A stretch of DNA of 64,000 nt, taken from the NCBI RefSeq assembly GCF_001445575.1, contig NZ_CP013200.1, forward strand, positions 1,612,001-1,676,000, read 5' to 3'. This stretch comes from Arthrobacter alpinus. GTDB lineage: Bacteria; Actinomycetota; Actinomycetes; Actinomycetales; Micrococcaceae. Below are positions 38,288 to 48,104 of this stretch, in pieces. The notes beneath the pieces were generated by a model that was not told where the DNA came from, did not search any database, and was given only the letters and a program-made list of their open reading frames with translations. Position 1 is the first letter of the stretch. The number at the start of each line of letters is the position of its first letter. A program made the position numbers and the translations under genes.

Positions 38288-38817
38288 CCGTTCGAAACGA
38301 GCCGGCAAACCAGCCAACAAACCAGCTAACTATGAGGCTAACTAGGAACCTAAGGCTGACCCCAAAACCGGGGCCAACGGCCACAGCTGCGCAGGAGTCC
38401 GGCCACGTTATGATCCTGTTGATCGGCTACGTCCTAATCGCCTTGCTCGTCATCACCGTGGTGGCAGCGGCAGGAAGCATCTACTTGGGGCATAAGAAAT
38501 TGTTGTCCATTGCCGATGGGGCCGCGCTCGCAGCCGCTGACACTTTTGAACTCAGTGGAGGTAGCGCATCCACGGATCCGGGAACCCTGCTGACAGGGTC
38601 TTCTGTCCAAGGTGCCGCCTTAGATTACCTTGCTGGAATCGGCGAGCCGGAGGGGTTGGGCGGGATTGTCCTTGACTCTGCCACTGGAGCGGGGGACGGA
38701 AGAACAGCGGTGGTGGGCATGAGCGCCGTCGTGCATCCAATGTTTATTAACTTCCTCGTGCCCGGAGGGATCAGTATCAGTGTGGTGAGTACCGCGCGCG
38801 CCAATCTGGTCCTGTGA
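38284..38817 (+). CDS. TadG-like / Flp pilus-assembly protein
   Basis: A 177-residue protein. The N-terminus is Asn/Thr-rich and polar for about 35 residues, followed by ESGHVMILLIGYVLIALLVI, a single helix like the TadG/pilus-assembly TadE-like family, and SIADGAALAAADTFELSGG, the conserved block after it. The C-terminal part is predicted outside the membrane. ATG overlaps the upstream TGA. It is the last gene of the tad operon, 87 bases before prfB. Confidence 0.75.
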   Translation: MTVRNEPANQPTNQLTMRLTRNLRLTPKPGPTATAAQESGHVMILLIGYVLIALLVITVVAAAGSIYLGHKKLLSIADGAALAAADTFELSGGSASTDPGTLLTGSSVQGAALDYLAGIGEPEGLGGIVLDSATGAGDGRTAVVGMSAVVHPMFINFLVPGGISISVVSTARANLVL

Positions 38818-38904
38818 GATCTGCTGGCCGTGGCGTCGCTTGCTGCGGGGCGCTCGGGTGGGCCCGCCCCATAGATGCCCGCCGATGCCGTAGGCTTGAA
38901 TATC

Positions 38905-40026
38905 ATGGCAGAGATTGACTTTCCCGCAGAACTCCGGGCGCTACGCGCTACCTACACCTCCATCGAGCAGGTCTCCGAAGTGGAGAAGCTCATGGAAAAC
39001 ATTGAGGATTTGTCGGACCAGGCAGGTTCACCCAATTTGTGGGACGATCCCGCCGCCGCGCAGAAAGTCACCTCCAAACTCAGCCACGCCCAGTCCAAAC
39101 TGGAAAAGCTGCGAACTCTGGAATCCCGGATCGATGACCTAGAGGTCCTCGTGGAGCTGGCCCAAGACGAGGGCGACGCCGATTCCATCGCCGAAGCGAC
39201 CAAAGACCTCACAGCGCTAAAGAAGTCGCTGGCCGATCTGGAGATCGTGACCCTGCTGGCCGGCGAATACGATGACCGAGAGGCCGTCATCACCATTCGC
39301 TCCGGTGCCGGTGGAGTGGACGCTGCCGACTTCGCACAAATGCTGCTGCGCATGTACCTGCGCTGGGCCGAACGCCACGGTTACCCCACTGCGGTCCTGG
39401 ACACCTCCTACGCTGAAGAGGCCGGTCTGAAGTCCGCAACCTTTGAAGTCAAGGCTCCCTACGCCTTCGGTACGTTGAGCGTCGAGGCCGGCACCCACCG
39501 TCTGGTGCGCATCAGCCCCTTTGATAACCAGGGGCGCCGCCAGACGTCCTTTGCCGCTGTCGAGGTGATCCCGTTGATTGAGTCCACGGACAGCATCGAG
39601 GTCCCGGACAACGATATTCGCGTTGACGTGTTCCGCTCCTCAGGACCGGGCGGCCAGTCCGTGAACACCACTGACTCAGCTGTGCGCCTGACGCACCTTC
39701 CCACTGGCACCGTGGTGTCGATGCAGAACGAGAAGTCACAGATCCAAAACCGCGCAGCGGCCATGCGTGTGCTGCAGTCGCGCCTGCTCTTACTGAAGCA
39801 GGCTGAAGAAAATGCACAGAAGAAGGCCATGGCAGGAGATGTCAAGGCATCGTGGGGTGACCAGATGCGCTCCTACGTGCTCAACCCCTACCAAATGGTC
39901 AAGGACCTGCGCACCGAACACGAAGTGGGTAACGCGGGAGCCGTTCTGGACGGCGAAATTGATGACTTTATCGATGCCGGCATTCGCTGGCGCGCGGACA
40001 ACAGGAACGCTGAGAAGCAGCAGTAG
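38905..40026 (+). CDS. prfB: Peptide chain release factor 2
   Basis: RF2 recognises UGA and UAA stops. ATG 38905 gives 373 residues ([13 protein letters not shown]). The codon-recognition tripeptide Ser-Pro-Phe is in [11 protein letters not shown], and the catalytic GGQ is in [17 protein letters not shown]. Unlike E. coli there is no in-frame UGA near residue 25, so there is no autoregulatory frameshift, as usual in actinobacteria. It starts the conserved block leading to ftsEX and smpB. Confidence 0.95.
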   Translation: MAEIDFPAELRALRATYTSIEQVSEVEKLMENIEDLSDQAGSPNLWDDPAAAQKVTSKLSHAQSKLEKLRTLESRIDDLEVLVELAQDEGDADSIAEATKDLTALKKSLADLEIVTLLAGEYDDREAVITIRSGAGGVDAADFAQMLLRMYLRWAERHGYPTAVLDTSYAEEAGLKSATFEVKAPYAFGTLSVEAGTHRLVRISPFDNQGRRQTSFAAVEVIPLIESTDSIEVPDNDIRVDVFRSSGPGGQSVNTTDSAVRLTHLPTGTVVSMQNEKSQIQNRAAAMRVLQSRLLLLKQAEENAQKKAMAGDVKASWGDQMRSYVLNPYQMVKDLRTEHEVGNAGAVLDGEIDDFIDAGIRWRADNRNAEKQQ

Positions 40027-40054
40027 TTCCTCTGTAACGTCACAATGATGCACA

Positions 40055-41035
40055 ATGCTTGGCTGGCTCATCCCGGGCAGTAAAGTTGCTGGCGTTAAGC
40101 TGTCACGGCCACCGGAATTCTTCGGAACAGCCGTGCTGCATGGGGTGGCAATCTGCTCGATTGCCGTAGTTGGGGGACTTGCCACGTTGGAGCGGAAACT
40201 TTTTGGGGATATTTCTCCGTTCACTTATGCCATTGCCGTCAAGCGGCAAATTCTCCAGCGCACGGTGCGGGACCTTATCCGCCGAACACCGCTGGCAACG
40301 TCCCGGGATCAGCAAGACCTGCCGGTGGTCATTTACAAGCACAACTCCTTGATCCGGCGGAAGCTGGGCAACGTTGACCTGCTCCTGCAGGAGAACAAAG
40401 CTGTCAGCTTGGGCCTCGCCGCGCCGCACATTGACGGCATCCTCATCAAACCCGGTGAGACCTTTTCATTCTGGCATCTGGTGGGTCATTGCTCGGAGAA
40501 AAAGGGCTACAAGATGGGCATGACCGTCAGTAGCAACGGTCCTGCCTCCGGCATTGGCGGGGGCCTATGTCAGTTCACCAACCTCTTGCACTGGATGGTG
40601 CTGCACAGCCCGCTCGAGATTGTGGAACACCACCATCACGGGGGCATTGACCTGTTCCCGGATTTCAACCGGCAGATTCCCTTCGGCACCGGAACTTCCA
40701 TTGTTTACAACTACTTGGACTACCGGGTGCATAACCCTACGGCGTCCACGTTCCAGTTCCGTGTCTCGGTGACAGACGAGTATCTGCGGGGCGAGCTGCG
40801 GTCCAACGGCGCACCCGGTGTGAAGGTCCACGTGAAGGAAGCGGAGTCCTACTTCCAGGAAGTGGGCGGTGAGGTGTACCGGCGCAACAAGGTGCACCGC
40901 CGTGTCATCGACAAGCGCACAGGCAATGAGATCGCTAACGATCTAATAGTGGAAAGCAACGCCAAGGTGCTTTACGACCGCGAGCTCATCAACGCCCCCA
41001 TTCGTCCGGATCAATCTGTAGCTGCTGGCCGTTAG
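40055..41035 (+). CDS. VanW family protein
   Basis: A 326-residue protein with the VanW domain: GILIKPGETFSFWHLVGHCS, NGPASGIGGGLCQFTNLLHW and HHHHGGIDLFPDFNRQIPFG, then SIVYNYLDYRVHN. One hydrophobic segment lies near residues 27-45. VanW proteins occur beside glycopeptide-resistance genes in some bacteria and more widely without them; the biochemical role is not settled. Here it stands between prfB and ftsE, with 29 bases after prfB. No other resistance genes are nearby, so a resistance role should not be assumed. Confidence 0.85.
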   Translation: MLGWLIPGSKVAGVKLSRPPEFFGTAVLHGVAICSIAVVGGLATLERKLFGDISPFTYAIAVKRQILQRTVRDLIRRTPLATSRDQQDLPVVIYKHNSLIRRKLGNVDLLLQENKAVSLGLAAPHIDGILIKPGETFSFWHLVGHCSEKKGYKMGMTVSSNGPASGIGGGLCQFTNLLHWMVLHSPLEIVEHHHHGGIDLFPDFNRQIPFGTGTSIVYNYLDYRVHNPTASTFQFRVSVTDEYLRGELRSNGAPGVKVHVKEAESYFQEVGGEVYRRNKVHRRVIDKRTGNEIANDLIVESNAKVLYDRELINAPIRPDQSVAAGR

Positions 41036-41070
41036 GGGTGCTCCGCGTGTCACGGATTTCTGGAAACTGC

Positions 41071-41124
41071 CGCAGTCTGCAAGGCTCACACACCGAGCGC
41101 AGTCTGCCACGCTCACACACCGAG
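41071..41124. repeat. Two tandem 27-bp direct repeats
   Basis: Copies at 41071-41097 and 41098-41124 both start cgcagtctgc and end ctcacacaccgag, differing at two bases. They lie in the 372-base gene-free stretch (41036-41407) between the vanW-like gene and ftsE. Confidence 0.85.
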
Positions 41125-41169
41125 ATCGGTACTTAGCCACCAATTGCGCTGTGGAACTACCGATCTCGG
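41120..41169. repeat. Inverted repeat next to the tandem repeats
   Basis: CCGAGATCGGTA (41120-41131) is the exact reverse complement of TACCGATCTCGG (41158-41169), with a 26-base loop. There is no T-run, so it is more like a mobile intergenic repeat or a protein site than a terminator. Nothing else recognisable is in 41036-41407 apart from the ftsE promoter region. Confidence 0.75.
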
Positions 41170-41407
41170 GGCGAACACCAGCCCAAGTGTGAACCCCAAG
41201 GCCCCTAACGCTCCGTAGCCCAGAAAGTCAGCGAAACCGGCAATAGACCCGCAGATTCACAGCAACCCCCAGTCTCGACACACCGCCACGCAACAAGCAA
41301 TCGCCGGATCCGAAGCCTATAGTCATTAAGCTGGCGGTTTCATCCCCCAAACACCTGCCCGGCTGCCAGCATGCCAGTGGAACTAGCTGGCCGGGCAACG
41401 AAAAGTC

Positions 41408-42319
41408 ATGATTCGTTTTGAAAATGTAAGCATTGCTTACGATCGCAAGGACAAGCCCGCCCTCGACGACGTCTCCTTCGATGTGGAACGCGGCGAGTTC
41501 GTATTCCTCGTGGGATCCTCCGGCTCCGGCAAGTCAACACTGCTGCGGTTGATCTTGCGCGAATACCGAACCCCACACGGGCAGATCTACGTCGCCGGAC
41601 AAAATGTGGCCAATGTGCCCAGCTGGCGGGTGCCTAAATTCCGCCGCGGCATTGGCGTGGTGTTCCAGGACTTCCGCCTCATTCAGACCAAGACGGTCTT
41701 CGCCAACGTTGCTTACGCCATGCAGGTGCTGGGCAAGAACCGTGCGGCCATCAAGTCCGAGGTCCCGCGCGTTCTGGAATTGGTGGGCCTGGAGGACAAG
41801 GGTCACCGCACGCCCACCGAGCTCTCCGGTGGTGAACAGCAGCGTGTGGCCATTGCCCGCGCCATTGTGAACCAGCCTGGGATCCTGCTGGCCGATGAGC
41901 CCACGGGAAACCTTGACCCCATCACCAGCGCCGGCATCATGGATATCTTGGACCGGATCAACCAAAACGGCACCACGGTGGTCATGGCCACGCATGATGA
42001 CGACATCGTCAACACCATGCGCAAGCGTGTCATTGAGCTGCGCGATGGCCAAGTGGTTCGTGATGAGGCCACAGCCCTGTATACCTCCGCGATTCCTGTG
42101 GTGTCAGCGACAGGGCCGACTCCCTCAGTAGTTCTGCCCAAGACGGACGACGCCGAACCCATGACCCGCCGTCGTCGTGCAGTCAGTGCCGAGTCAGCAG
42201 GCGAGGACACCTCCTCGGAGGAAACCATGCCGCCAAGACTTGAACGCAAGCCTCGGATGCCTTTGGGTGAAGCGGCCGGTAGCACGACGGACGACCAGCA
42301 TGACGGGAACAAAAAGTGA
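41408..42319 (+). CDS. ftsE: Cell division ATPase FtsE
   Basis: The ATP-binding subunit of the FtsEX complex, which controls peptidoglycan hydrolases at the septum. Walker A GSSGSGKST is at 36-44, the signature is ELSGGEQQRVAIARA and Walker B is ILLADEPTGNLDP. The ATPase core ends near residue 225; a further ~78 residues follow, polar and rich in Ser, Arg, Glu and Pro, so the protein (303) is longer than usual FtsE (about 225). The stop overlaps ftsX. Confidence 0.95.
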   Translation: MIRFENVSIAYDRKDKPALDDVSFDVERGEFVFLVGSSGSGKSTLLRLILREYRTPHGQIYVAGQNVANVPSWRVPKFRRGIGVVFQDFRLIQTKTVFANVAYAMQVLGKNRAAIKSEVPRVLELVGLEDKGHRTPTELSGGEQQRVAIARAIVNQPGILLADEPTGNLDPITSAGIMDILDRINQNGTTVVMATHDDDIVNTMRKRVIELRDGQVVRDEATALYTSAIPVVSATGPTPSVVLPKTDDAEPMTRRRRAVSAESAGEDTSSEETMPPRLERKPRMPLGEAAGSTTDDQHDGNKK

Positions 42320-43230
42320 GACTTGCCTTCATTATGAGCGAGTTGGGAAGCGGCTTGCGCCGTAACCTGACGATGGTCATTTCAGTAATTCTGGTGACCT
42401 TTGTGTCGCTGACGTTTGTGGGTACGGCCGGGCTGCTGCAGATGCAGATCGGTCAGCTCAAGGGATTTTGGTATGACAAGGTTCAGGTCACCATTTACCT
42501 GTGCACCGACGTGCCAGCCAACACCAACTGCATTTCCGGGCCCGTCACGGACGATCAGAAGGCGGCCATCGAGGACCTGCTGAAATCGCCGGCCGTGAAG
42601 CCGTATGTGGAGACGTGGGCCTTTGAATCCCAGAAGGAGGCTCTGGGTCATTTTCAGGAGCAGTTCGCGAACTCGCCCATGGTTGATTCGGTGGAAGCGG
42701 CTAACCTGCCATCCTCGTACCGCATCAAGCTAACTGATCCGGAAAAGTACCAGATCATCAATGAGACCTTCGCAGCAACTCCGGGGGTGGATTCAGTGGT
42801 GGATCAGCGCACGGTGCTGGACAAGCTGTTCTCGTGGATGAACATTGCCACCTATGTTGCGGTGGGTGTTGCGGCGCTCATGACTGTTTGCGCGGCATTG
42901 CTTATTGCCACCACCATCAGACTGTCTGCGCAATCGCGTACCCGAGAGATTGAGATCATGCGCTTGGTGGGCGCCTCTCGAACAGTGATTCAGCTGCCGT
43001 TCGTGCTTGAAGGCGTCATTGCCGCCACCATCGGGGCGTTGTTGGCATCGGGCGCTGTGTGGTCAATTGTGCACTTCTTCTTCGGTGGCTACCTGGCCGC
43101 ATCTAATTCGGGAACGCCCTATATTTCCACTGGCGACGCCTTCGTGATCTACCCGATTTTGATCCTGCTGGGCGTGGTCCTGGCTGGCGTATCGTCAGCC
43201 GTATCCTTGCGCAAAAACCTGAAAGTGTAA
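42316..43230 (+). CDS. ftsX: Cell division membrane protein FtsX
   Basis: The membrane subunit of FtsEX, 304 residues. One N-terminal span (MVISVILVTFVSLTFVGTAG) is followed by an extracytoplasmic domain of about 120 residues with a Cys pair (YLCTDVPANTNC) and then three more spans in the C-terminal half. TRLSAQSRTREIEIMRLVGA-type coupling sequence (IRLSAQSRTREIEIMRLVGA) is present. The GTG start overlaps ftsE. The downstream M23 peptidase is probably its extracytoplasmic partner. Confidence 0.95.
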   Translation: MRLAFIMSELGSGLRRNLTMVISVILVTFVSLTFVGTAGLLQMQIGQLKGFWYDKVQVTIYLCTDVPANTNCISGPVTDDQKAAIEDLLKSPAVKPYVETWAFESQKEALGHFQEQFANSPMVDSVEAANLPSSYRIKLTDPEKYQIINETFAATPGVDSVVDQRTVLDKLFSWMNIATYVAVGVAALMTVCAALLIATTIRLSAQSRTREIEIMRLVGASRTVIQLPFVLEGVIAATIGALLASGAVWSIVHFFFGGYLAASNSGTPYISTGDAFVIYPILILLGVVLAGVSSAVSLRKNLKV

Positions 43231-43306
43231 GGTAGGTAGGGGTCTTGTTAGTCAAGATACCCATGTGACTGATGTTGTTGATGTCAATCTTCAAGGAGCT
43301 CAAGGC

Positions 43307-44802
43307 ATGAATTCGAAATCAAGCGGGGGAATTGGAACCGTGAAATCCCCCCGGCTTGGGCGTACCGTGCCCGGCTTTCGTTCACTGCGTCACCGCCTCG
43401 GTGCGGTGGTTGTAGGACTCTTGGCTGTGGGCCTGTTGGGTCTGGTGCCACCAGCCCAGGCCGACGATCTGGCCGATAAAGCCAGCGCCCTGGAACAGCA
43501 AGCTCATGACGTCCAGGCTTCACTGGAGTTTGTTGACACCGGTCTTGCCAAATCGGCCGCAGATCTGGTCACGTACCAAGGACAACTTCCTGGGCCCAAC
43601 AGGCATTGACAGATGCTCAGGGCCGAGTCAGCGCAGCTACCGCAGAGGTCAACTCCTTGGCGGCCCGGATCGACATTGCTCAGCAGAACAAAGACAAGAT
43701 CACCGCTGAAATTGCTTCGGATGCCAAGAAGGCAACCGAGACTAAGGACATGATCGGCCAGATTGCCGCGCAGTCCTACAAAGCCGGGGGACTGCCCGCC
43801 AGTTTGACTCTGATTTTGGGTACCGACTCCGGCACCAACTTGGCTGACTCCATCGATTTGGCGGAGCAGGCTCTGCGCAGCCAGACTGCCGCGCTGGAGC
43901 AGCTCACGGCACAGAAGGCCACCAACCAAAACGCACAAGCGCGACTGGTTGCCGTGGAAGCTGAAATTACGGATCTGAAAACGCAGGCGGACGCAGCACT
44001 GCTCGCCGAACAAGCGGCACGTGATGCGGCGGCCACGAAGAAGGCAACCGTTGACAAGCTCATCACCGACTCGGCAACACTGAATGCCAAGCTGGAAGCT
44101 GAAAAGCCGCGGATTCAGGCCAAGCTGAAGGAAGTACAGACGCAAAAAGCTGCCGTTGCTGCAGAAATTGCGGAGATTCAGCGCAAGGAACGCGAAGCTG
44201 CTGCGGCAGCTGCAAAGGCTGAGGCCGAGAGGGTTGCCCGCGAACAGGCGGCGGCCGCTGCGGCAGCCGCAGCAGAGGCCGCAGCCCAAAATAACGCCGG
44301 TTCCGGTGGTGGAAGCAGCTACGTGCCGCCGGTCTACGTGCCAGCGCCCTACGTGCCGCCTGCACCGGGAAACCCCTCAGCTTTTGGTTTGCAACACCCG
44401 TTCTCAGTGAATGTGCCGATCACTTCCGGCTTTGGCTGGCGGCAGACCCCCGCAGGAACCATCGATTTCAATGGCACCGGCGGCTACGTGCATACCGGCA
44501 TTGACTTTGGAGCTACCTGCGGAACCCCCGTTTATGCGGCAGCTGCTGGCACCGTGGTCATGGCGGGATGGGATGTTTGGGGCGGTGGCTGGGGCGTGAA
44601 GATCAGCCACGGTGTCATCCAAGGAAATGCCCTGTTGACTGCTTACTACCACAACACCAGTGTTCAGGTCTCTAACGGACAGCAGGTCAGCCGGGGCCAG
44701 CTGATCGCCATCTCTGGAGGAACAGGTAACTCCACGGGCTGCCACGCCCACTTTGAAACGTGGCTCAATGGCGTTGCGGTAGATCCTATGACGCTCCTGT
44801 AA
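43307..44802 (+). pseudogene. EnvC/RipC-like M23 peptidase with coiled coils, frame broken at 43592-43594
   Basis: From ATG 43307 the protein has a signal peptide (LGAVVVGLLAVGLLGLVPPA) and the start of a coiled coil ending LVTYQGQLPG; it then continues in another frame as AQQALTDAQGRVSAATAEV and runs to 44802. One more G in the GGG at 43592-43594 restores 498 residues. The long coiled coil is Ala/Glu/Lys-rich. The LytM domain keeps its zinc ligands: HTGIDFG and GCHAHFETW. As a partner of FtsEX it would cut peptide cross-links during division. All catalytic residues are intact, so a consensus error is more likely than real loss. Confidence 0.82.
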
Positions 44803-44987
44803 CAACCCACCCAACAAACCATCGTCTGCGGCAAGACATGCAAGTCACTTAGATGACTGCGCGGAGCGCGGCTTAGGTCATGGCAGGTCCGGTTGACGGT
44901 TGAATGACCGTTGGCCGGGCCTGTACTTGCTAGACTTGTTGCTTGCGCTGCCGCTGCGGCAGCCAACTATCTATGAAGGAGCCTGCT

Positions 44988-45458
44988 GTGCCTAAGGAAA
45001 GTGGCCTGAAGGTTGTGGCCGCCAATCGCAAGGCCCGGCATGATTACCACATCATGGACACCTTCGAAGCGGGTTTGGTCTTGATGGGTACCGAGGTGAA
45101 GTCGCTGCGCGAAGGCCGGGCTTCATTGGTTGACGGCTTCGCCACGTTTTACAATGACGAGCTGTGGCTCGAGGGCGTCTACATCCCCGAATACCTTAAC
45201 GGCAGCTGGACCAACCACACGGCCCGTCGCCGTCGCAAGCTGCTGTTGCACCGTGAAGAGCTAGAAAAAATCGATCGTAAGACCCGTGAATCCGGCTTCA
45301 CGATCGTCCCGCTGCAGCTGTACTTCAAGGACAGTCGGGCTAAGGTTGAAATCGCCATTGCCAAGGGCAAGAAGGACTACGACAAGCGCCACACACTGCG
45401 CGAACAGCAGGACAACCGCGAGGCGCTGCGTGCCATGCGTGAGAAGAACCGCGGCTGA
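44988..45458 (+). CDS. smpB: SsrA-binding protein
   Basis: SmpB binds tmRNA and delivers it to stalled ribosomes. GTG 44988 gives 156 residues ([20 protein letters not shown]) and follows AAGGAG at proper spacing. Family blocks are [19 protein letters not shown] and the basic tail ending [20 protein letters not shown]. The tmRNA gene is about 2.3 kb downstream on the same strand. The stop overlaps the next ATG region. Confidence 0.95.
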   Translation: MPKESGLKVVAANRKARHDYHIMDTFEAGLVLMGTEVKSLREGRASLVDGFATFYNDELWLEGVYIPEYLNGSWTNHTARRRRKLLLHREELEKIDRKTRESGFTIVPLQLYFKDSRAKVEIAIAKGKKDYDKRHTLREQQDNREALRAMREKNRG

Positions 45459-46339
45459 TGCCTCCCCTCAGCGAATTCATCGGAACCTGGAGCCTGGACC
45501 CGTGGGCCCTGGGCCTGATGCTTGCCGCGGGGGGACTGTACTCGTTGGGTTTAGCCAGGGCCGCCACGATGGGCGTCCGCTGGCCATTGTGGCGCATTGC
45601 GGCATTCTTTGGGCTCGGTCTGGGCCTGTACGCCGTCATCAACTTTGGTTTCTTGGGAACGAATTCCCCTGACCTGCGCTGGGCATTTTCAATCCGGATC
45701 GCCTTGCTGCTTTTTGTTGTACCCGCCGGAATGGCGCTAGGACTTCCCCTAGGTTTAGCGCGGCTGACCATGCGTGAGGGAAGGCTACGCAGCTGGCTCG
45801 GTGCAGCGGCACGGCGGCCCCTGAAGCTGTTTTCCAACAGTGCCGTTGCTCCCATGGTGGGACTGCTGGTGCTGTCGATGATGCTGACCCCGCTGGCCGG
45901 GATCACACGCATGAACCCGTTTCTTGAAGGCCTGCTGAGCATTGTCATTCCCCTGTTGGGGCTCTTGATGGTGTTGCCTCTGGTGGAGGAAAAGACGCGG
46001 ATCAGCACGGCAATCATCATGCTTCAGTTTGTGTTTGCCTTCATTGAGCTGCTCGGTGACGCCATCCCCGGCCTGCTGATGCGCCTCAGTCCGAACATCC
46101 TTGACGGCGCGGCGGCCGTCTCTGCTGCCCGCCCGCAGTGGTTCCCGTCTGTCGTGAGGGACCAGCAACTTGCGGGAGACTGGCTCTGGTTCATTGCCGA
46201 AATCATGGACTTGCCCGTCTTGATCCTGTTGTTCCTGCGCTTCTCCAAATCGGACAATCGGGAACGGAAAGTCCTAGATGAACTCACCGACGAGCAGATG
46301 GACCAGCTAAACGCTGTCCACCTGCACCAGCGGGACTAA
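45458..46339 (+). CDS. Polytopic membrane protein, possible cytochrome c oxidase assembly (CtaG-like)
   Basis: A 293-residue membrane protein with about seven hydrophobic segments. The start (EFIGTWSLDPWALGLMLAAG) and GLYAVINFGFLG resemble the caa3_CtaG family proteins often annotated as cytochrome c oxidase assembly factors in this genus. The paired His motifs of typical CtaG proteins are not visible here, so function is uncertain. The ATG overlaps the smpB stop and the following GH3 gene begins 2 bases after its stop. Confidence 0.6.
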   Translation: MPPLSEFIGTWSLDPWALGLMLAAGGLYSLGLARAATMGVRWPLWRIAAFFGLGLGLYAVINFGFLGTNSPDLRWAFSIRIALLLFVVPAGMALGLPLGLARLTMREGRLRSWLGAAARRPLKLFSNSAVAPMVGLLVLSMMLTPLAGITRMNPFLEGLLSIVIPLLGLLMVLPLVEEKTRISTAIIMLQFVFAFIELLGDAIPGLLMRLSPNILDGAAAVSAARPQWFPSVVRDQQLAGDWLWFIAEIMDLPVLILLFLRFSKSDNRERKVLDELTDEQMDQLNAVHLHQRD

Positions 46340-46341
46340 CA

Positions 46342-47625
46342 GTGACTTCGCCGTTGGTTCGCCGGCATTGGTGGCTCATTGCGGCCGCGGTGGTAGTCAT
46401 CGCGGTGATGGTGTCTCTGGTGGTGAACGCCTCCACCTCGGGCACCACCACAGTGCAGGCGTCCCCGACGCCGGCCAGCGTAGCTCCACCCCCGAGTGCC
46501 CCGTCCACATCCTCAACCAGCGCTTCGGTCCCGCCGTCGAACGTAAGCCCAGCTCCGGCGTCGTCCGCTCCGGCTCAGAGCCTAGCCGCCAAGAAACTGG
46601 CTGCCATGACCTTGGAGCAACGGGTGGGCCAGGTGCTCATGGTGTCATCGCCCGTGACCGGGACCGATGAGAGTTCCCTGTATGCCCTGGAAACCCTGCA
46701 AGTGGGCAACGTGTTCATGAAGGGTCGCAGCATGGCAGGGGTGGCCGGGATTGGGGCCGAAGTGGCCGGTGTTGTGGCGCATATTTCCGGCTCACGCTCT
46801 GATGGGGTGCGGCCTTTTGTGGCGACCGATCAGGAAGGCGGATTTGTGCAGATCATGCGTGGCCCCGGATTCGATGACATGCCTCAAGCCATTGAGCAGG
46901 GTCAGCTTACGCCGGCGGCTCTTCGCGACGATGCTACCCGTTGGGGAGAGCAGCTGACGGCCGTGGGCGTGAACGTGAATCTGGCCCCCGTCCTGGATAC
47001 TGTGCCGAGTGCCGAGTTTGCCCCGTTGAATGCCCCCATTGGCAGCTTTGGCCGGGAATATGGCTACACGCCAGCGTTCGTTTCCAGCCATGGATTGGCC
47101 TTTGCCCAAGGCATGATGGCTGCCGGAGTGGAACCCACCATCAAGCATTTCCCAGGGCTGGGACGTGTCACCTTGAATACCGATGTCGCCGCTGGAGTGA
47201 CGGATGAGACCACGGTGCGTTTGGACCCCTACATAGCCCCGTTCCGCGACGCCGTGAACGCCGGGGTGCCGTGGCTCATGATGGCTAATGCGTGGTATCC
47301 CAAGATCGATCCCGACGCCATGGCCCCATTCTCGTCTGTGATTGTGCAGGAAATGGTGCGCGGTGATCTGGGCTTCACCGGCATCATTGTCAGCGATGAC
47401 ATTTGCGACGCCGTTCAAGTCTCGGAAGTGCCCGTGGGGCAACGCGGCGTGGACTTCCTTGCGGCGGGAGGCACCATGGCGCTGTGCACCAACTCCGCCC
47501 TGCTGCCGCAAATGTATTCCGGGATGGTCCAGGCTGCCCAGTCCGATCCTGCCTTTGCTGCCAAGATTGATAAGGCCGCGCTACTCGTCCTGGAGGCCAA
47601 AGCGACCAAGGGGCTCATCGACTAG
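46342..47625 (+). CDS. Exported GH3 family hydrolase (NagZ/LpqI-like)
   Basis: A 427-residue beta-N-acetylhexosaminidase-like enzyme. An N-terminal hydrophobic helix (WWLIAAAVVVIAVMVSLVV) anchors or exports it, followed by a Pro/Ser/Ala linker to about residue 85. The TIM barrel contains GNVFMKGRSMAG, PFVATDQEGG and KHFPGLGRV (268-276); the nucleophile should be D352 in IIVSDDICDA. Classic NagZ enzymes have KHFPGHG followed by Asp-Ser-His; here Leu273 replaces that His. It may act in peptidoglycan recycling. GTG 46342 is the start. Confidence 0.85.
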   Translation: MTSPLVRRHWWLIAAAVVVIAVMVSLVVNASTSGTTTVQASPTPASVAPPPSAPSTSSTSASVPPSNVSPAPASSAPAQSLAAKKLAAMTLEQRVGQVLMVSSPVTGTDESSLYALETLQVGNVFMKGRSMAGVAGIGAEVAGVVAHISGSRSDGVRPFVATDQEGGFVQIMRGPGFDDMPQAIEQGQLTPAALRDDATRWGEQLTAVGVNVNLAPVLDTVPSAEFAPLNAPIGSFGREYGYTPAFVSSHGLAFAQGMMAAGVEPTIKHFPGLGRVTLNTDVAAGVTDETTVRLDPYIAPFRDAVNAGVPWLMMANAWYPKIDPDAMAPFSSVIVQEMVRGDLGFTGIIVSDDICDAVQVSEVPVGQRGVDFLAAGGTMALCTNSALLPQMYSGMVQAAQSDPAFAAKIDKAALLVLEAKATKGLID

Positions 47626-47731
47626 TGACATTGGGTAGTGACGGGGAATATAACCGGCCTGCAATGCGCTAGCATAGATAGTCCACGAACTATTGCCCCC
47701 GGGCACGGGACGTGGATTTGAAAAAACAATA

Positions 47732-48096
47732 GGGGATGATCGGTTTCGACGGTGTTAGTCGAGACAGGTGAAGCGGGTCGAGGATACAGGGTTAACTCGT
47801 AAACGATCTCTGTAAAACACAAGTGCTGAATCAAATCGCACTGACTTCGCTCTTGCTGCCTAAGCAGTAAGACAGTCCGTCAGCCCGGGAATGCTCTCGT
47901 CCCGGATACTGGCGTCATCTAGAGGGCCACTGCTCTAAGTGCTTGTTGTAGGCGCTTAGGGGACTCTTTTACAACTGGGCCTGGCAGCTACTTGTTTGCG
48001 AGATAGCTGGGGCCGAGAAAAACCGCTGCAAACTGCACCCGGAGAAGCCCTGACAACACAACATCGGACGGGAGTTCAATTCTCCCCATCTCCACA
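47732..48096 (+). ncRNA. ssrA: Transfer-messenger RNA
   Basis: The 5' end GGGGATGATCGGTTTCGACG (47732-47751) is the conserved tmRNA start, and the 3' tRNA-like end has GGGAGTTCAATTCTCCC (T arm) and CATCTCC (48087-48093), which pairs with GGGGATG. The tag frame is 47825-47863: GCT start codon, then AESNRTDFALAA and TAA. The Ala-Leu-Ala-Ala ending is the standard degradation signal. CCA is not encoded. Pseudoknot hairpins with GC-rich stems fill 47864-48060. It works with SmpB encoded upstream. Confidence 0.95.
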
Positions 48097-48104
48097 TCCC
48101 TATT

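Noticed and set aside
38905..40026. Programmed frameshift in prfB
   Set aside because: The gene reads through in one frame with no internal UGA.
40055..41035. Glycopeptide-resistance cluster around the VanW-like gene
   Set aside because: No vanA/B-type ligase, vanH, vanX or VanRS genes are nearby; the neighbours are prfB and ftsEX.
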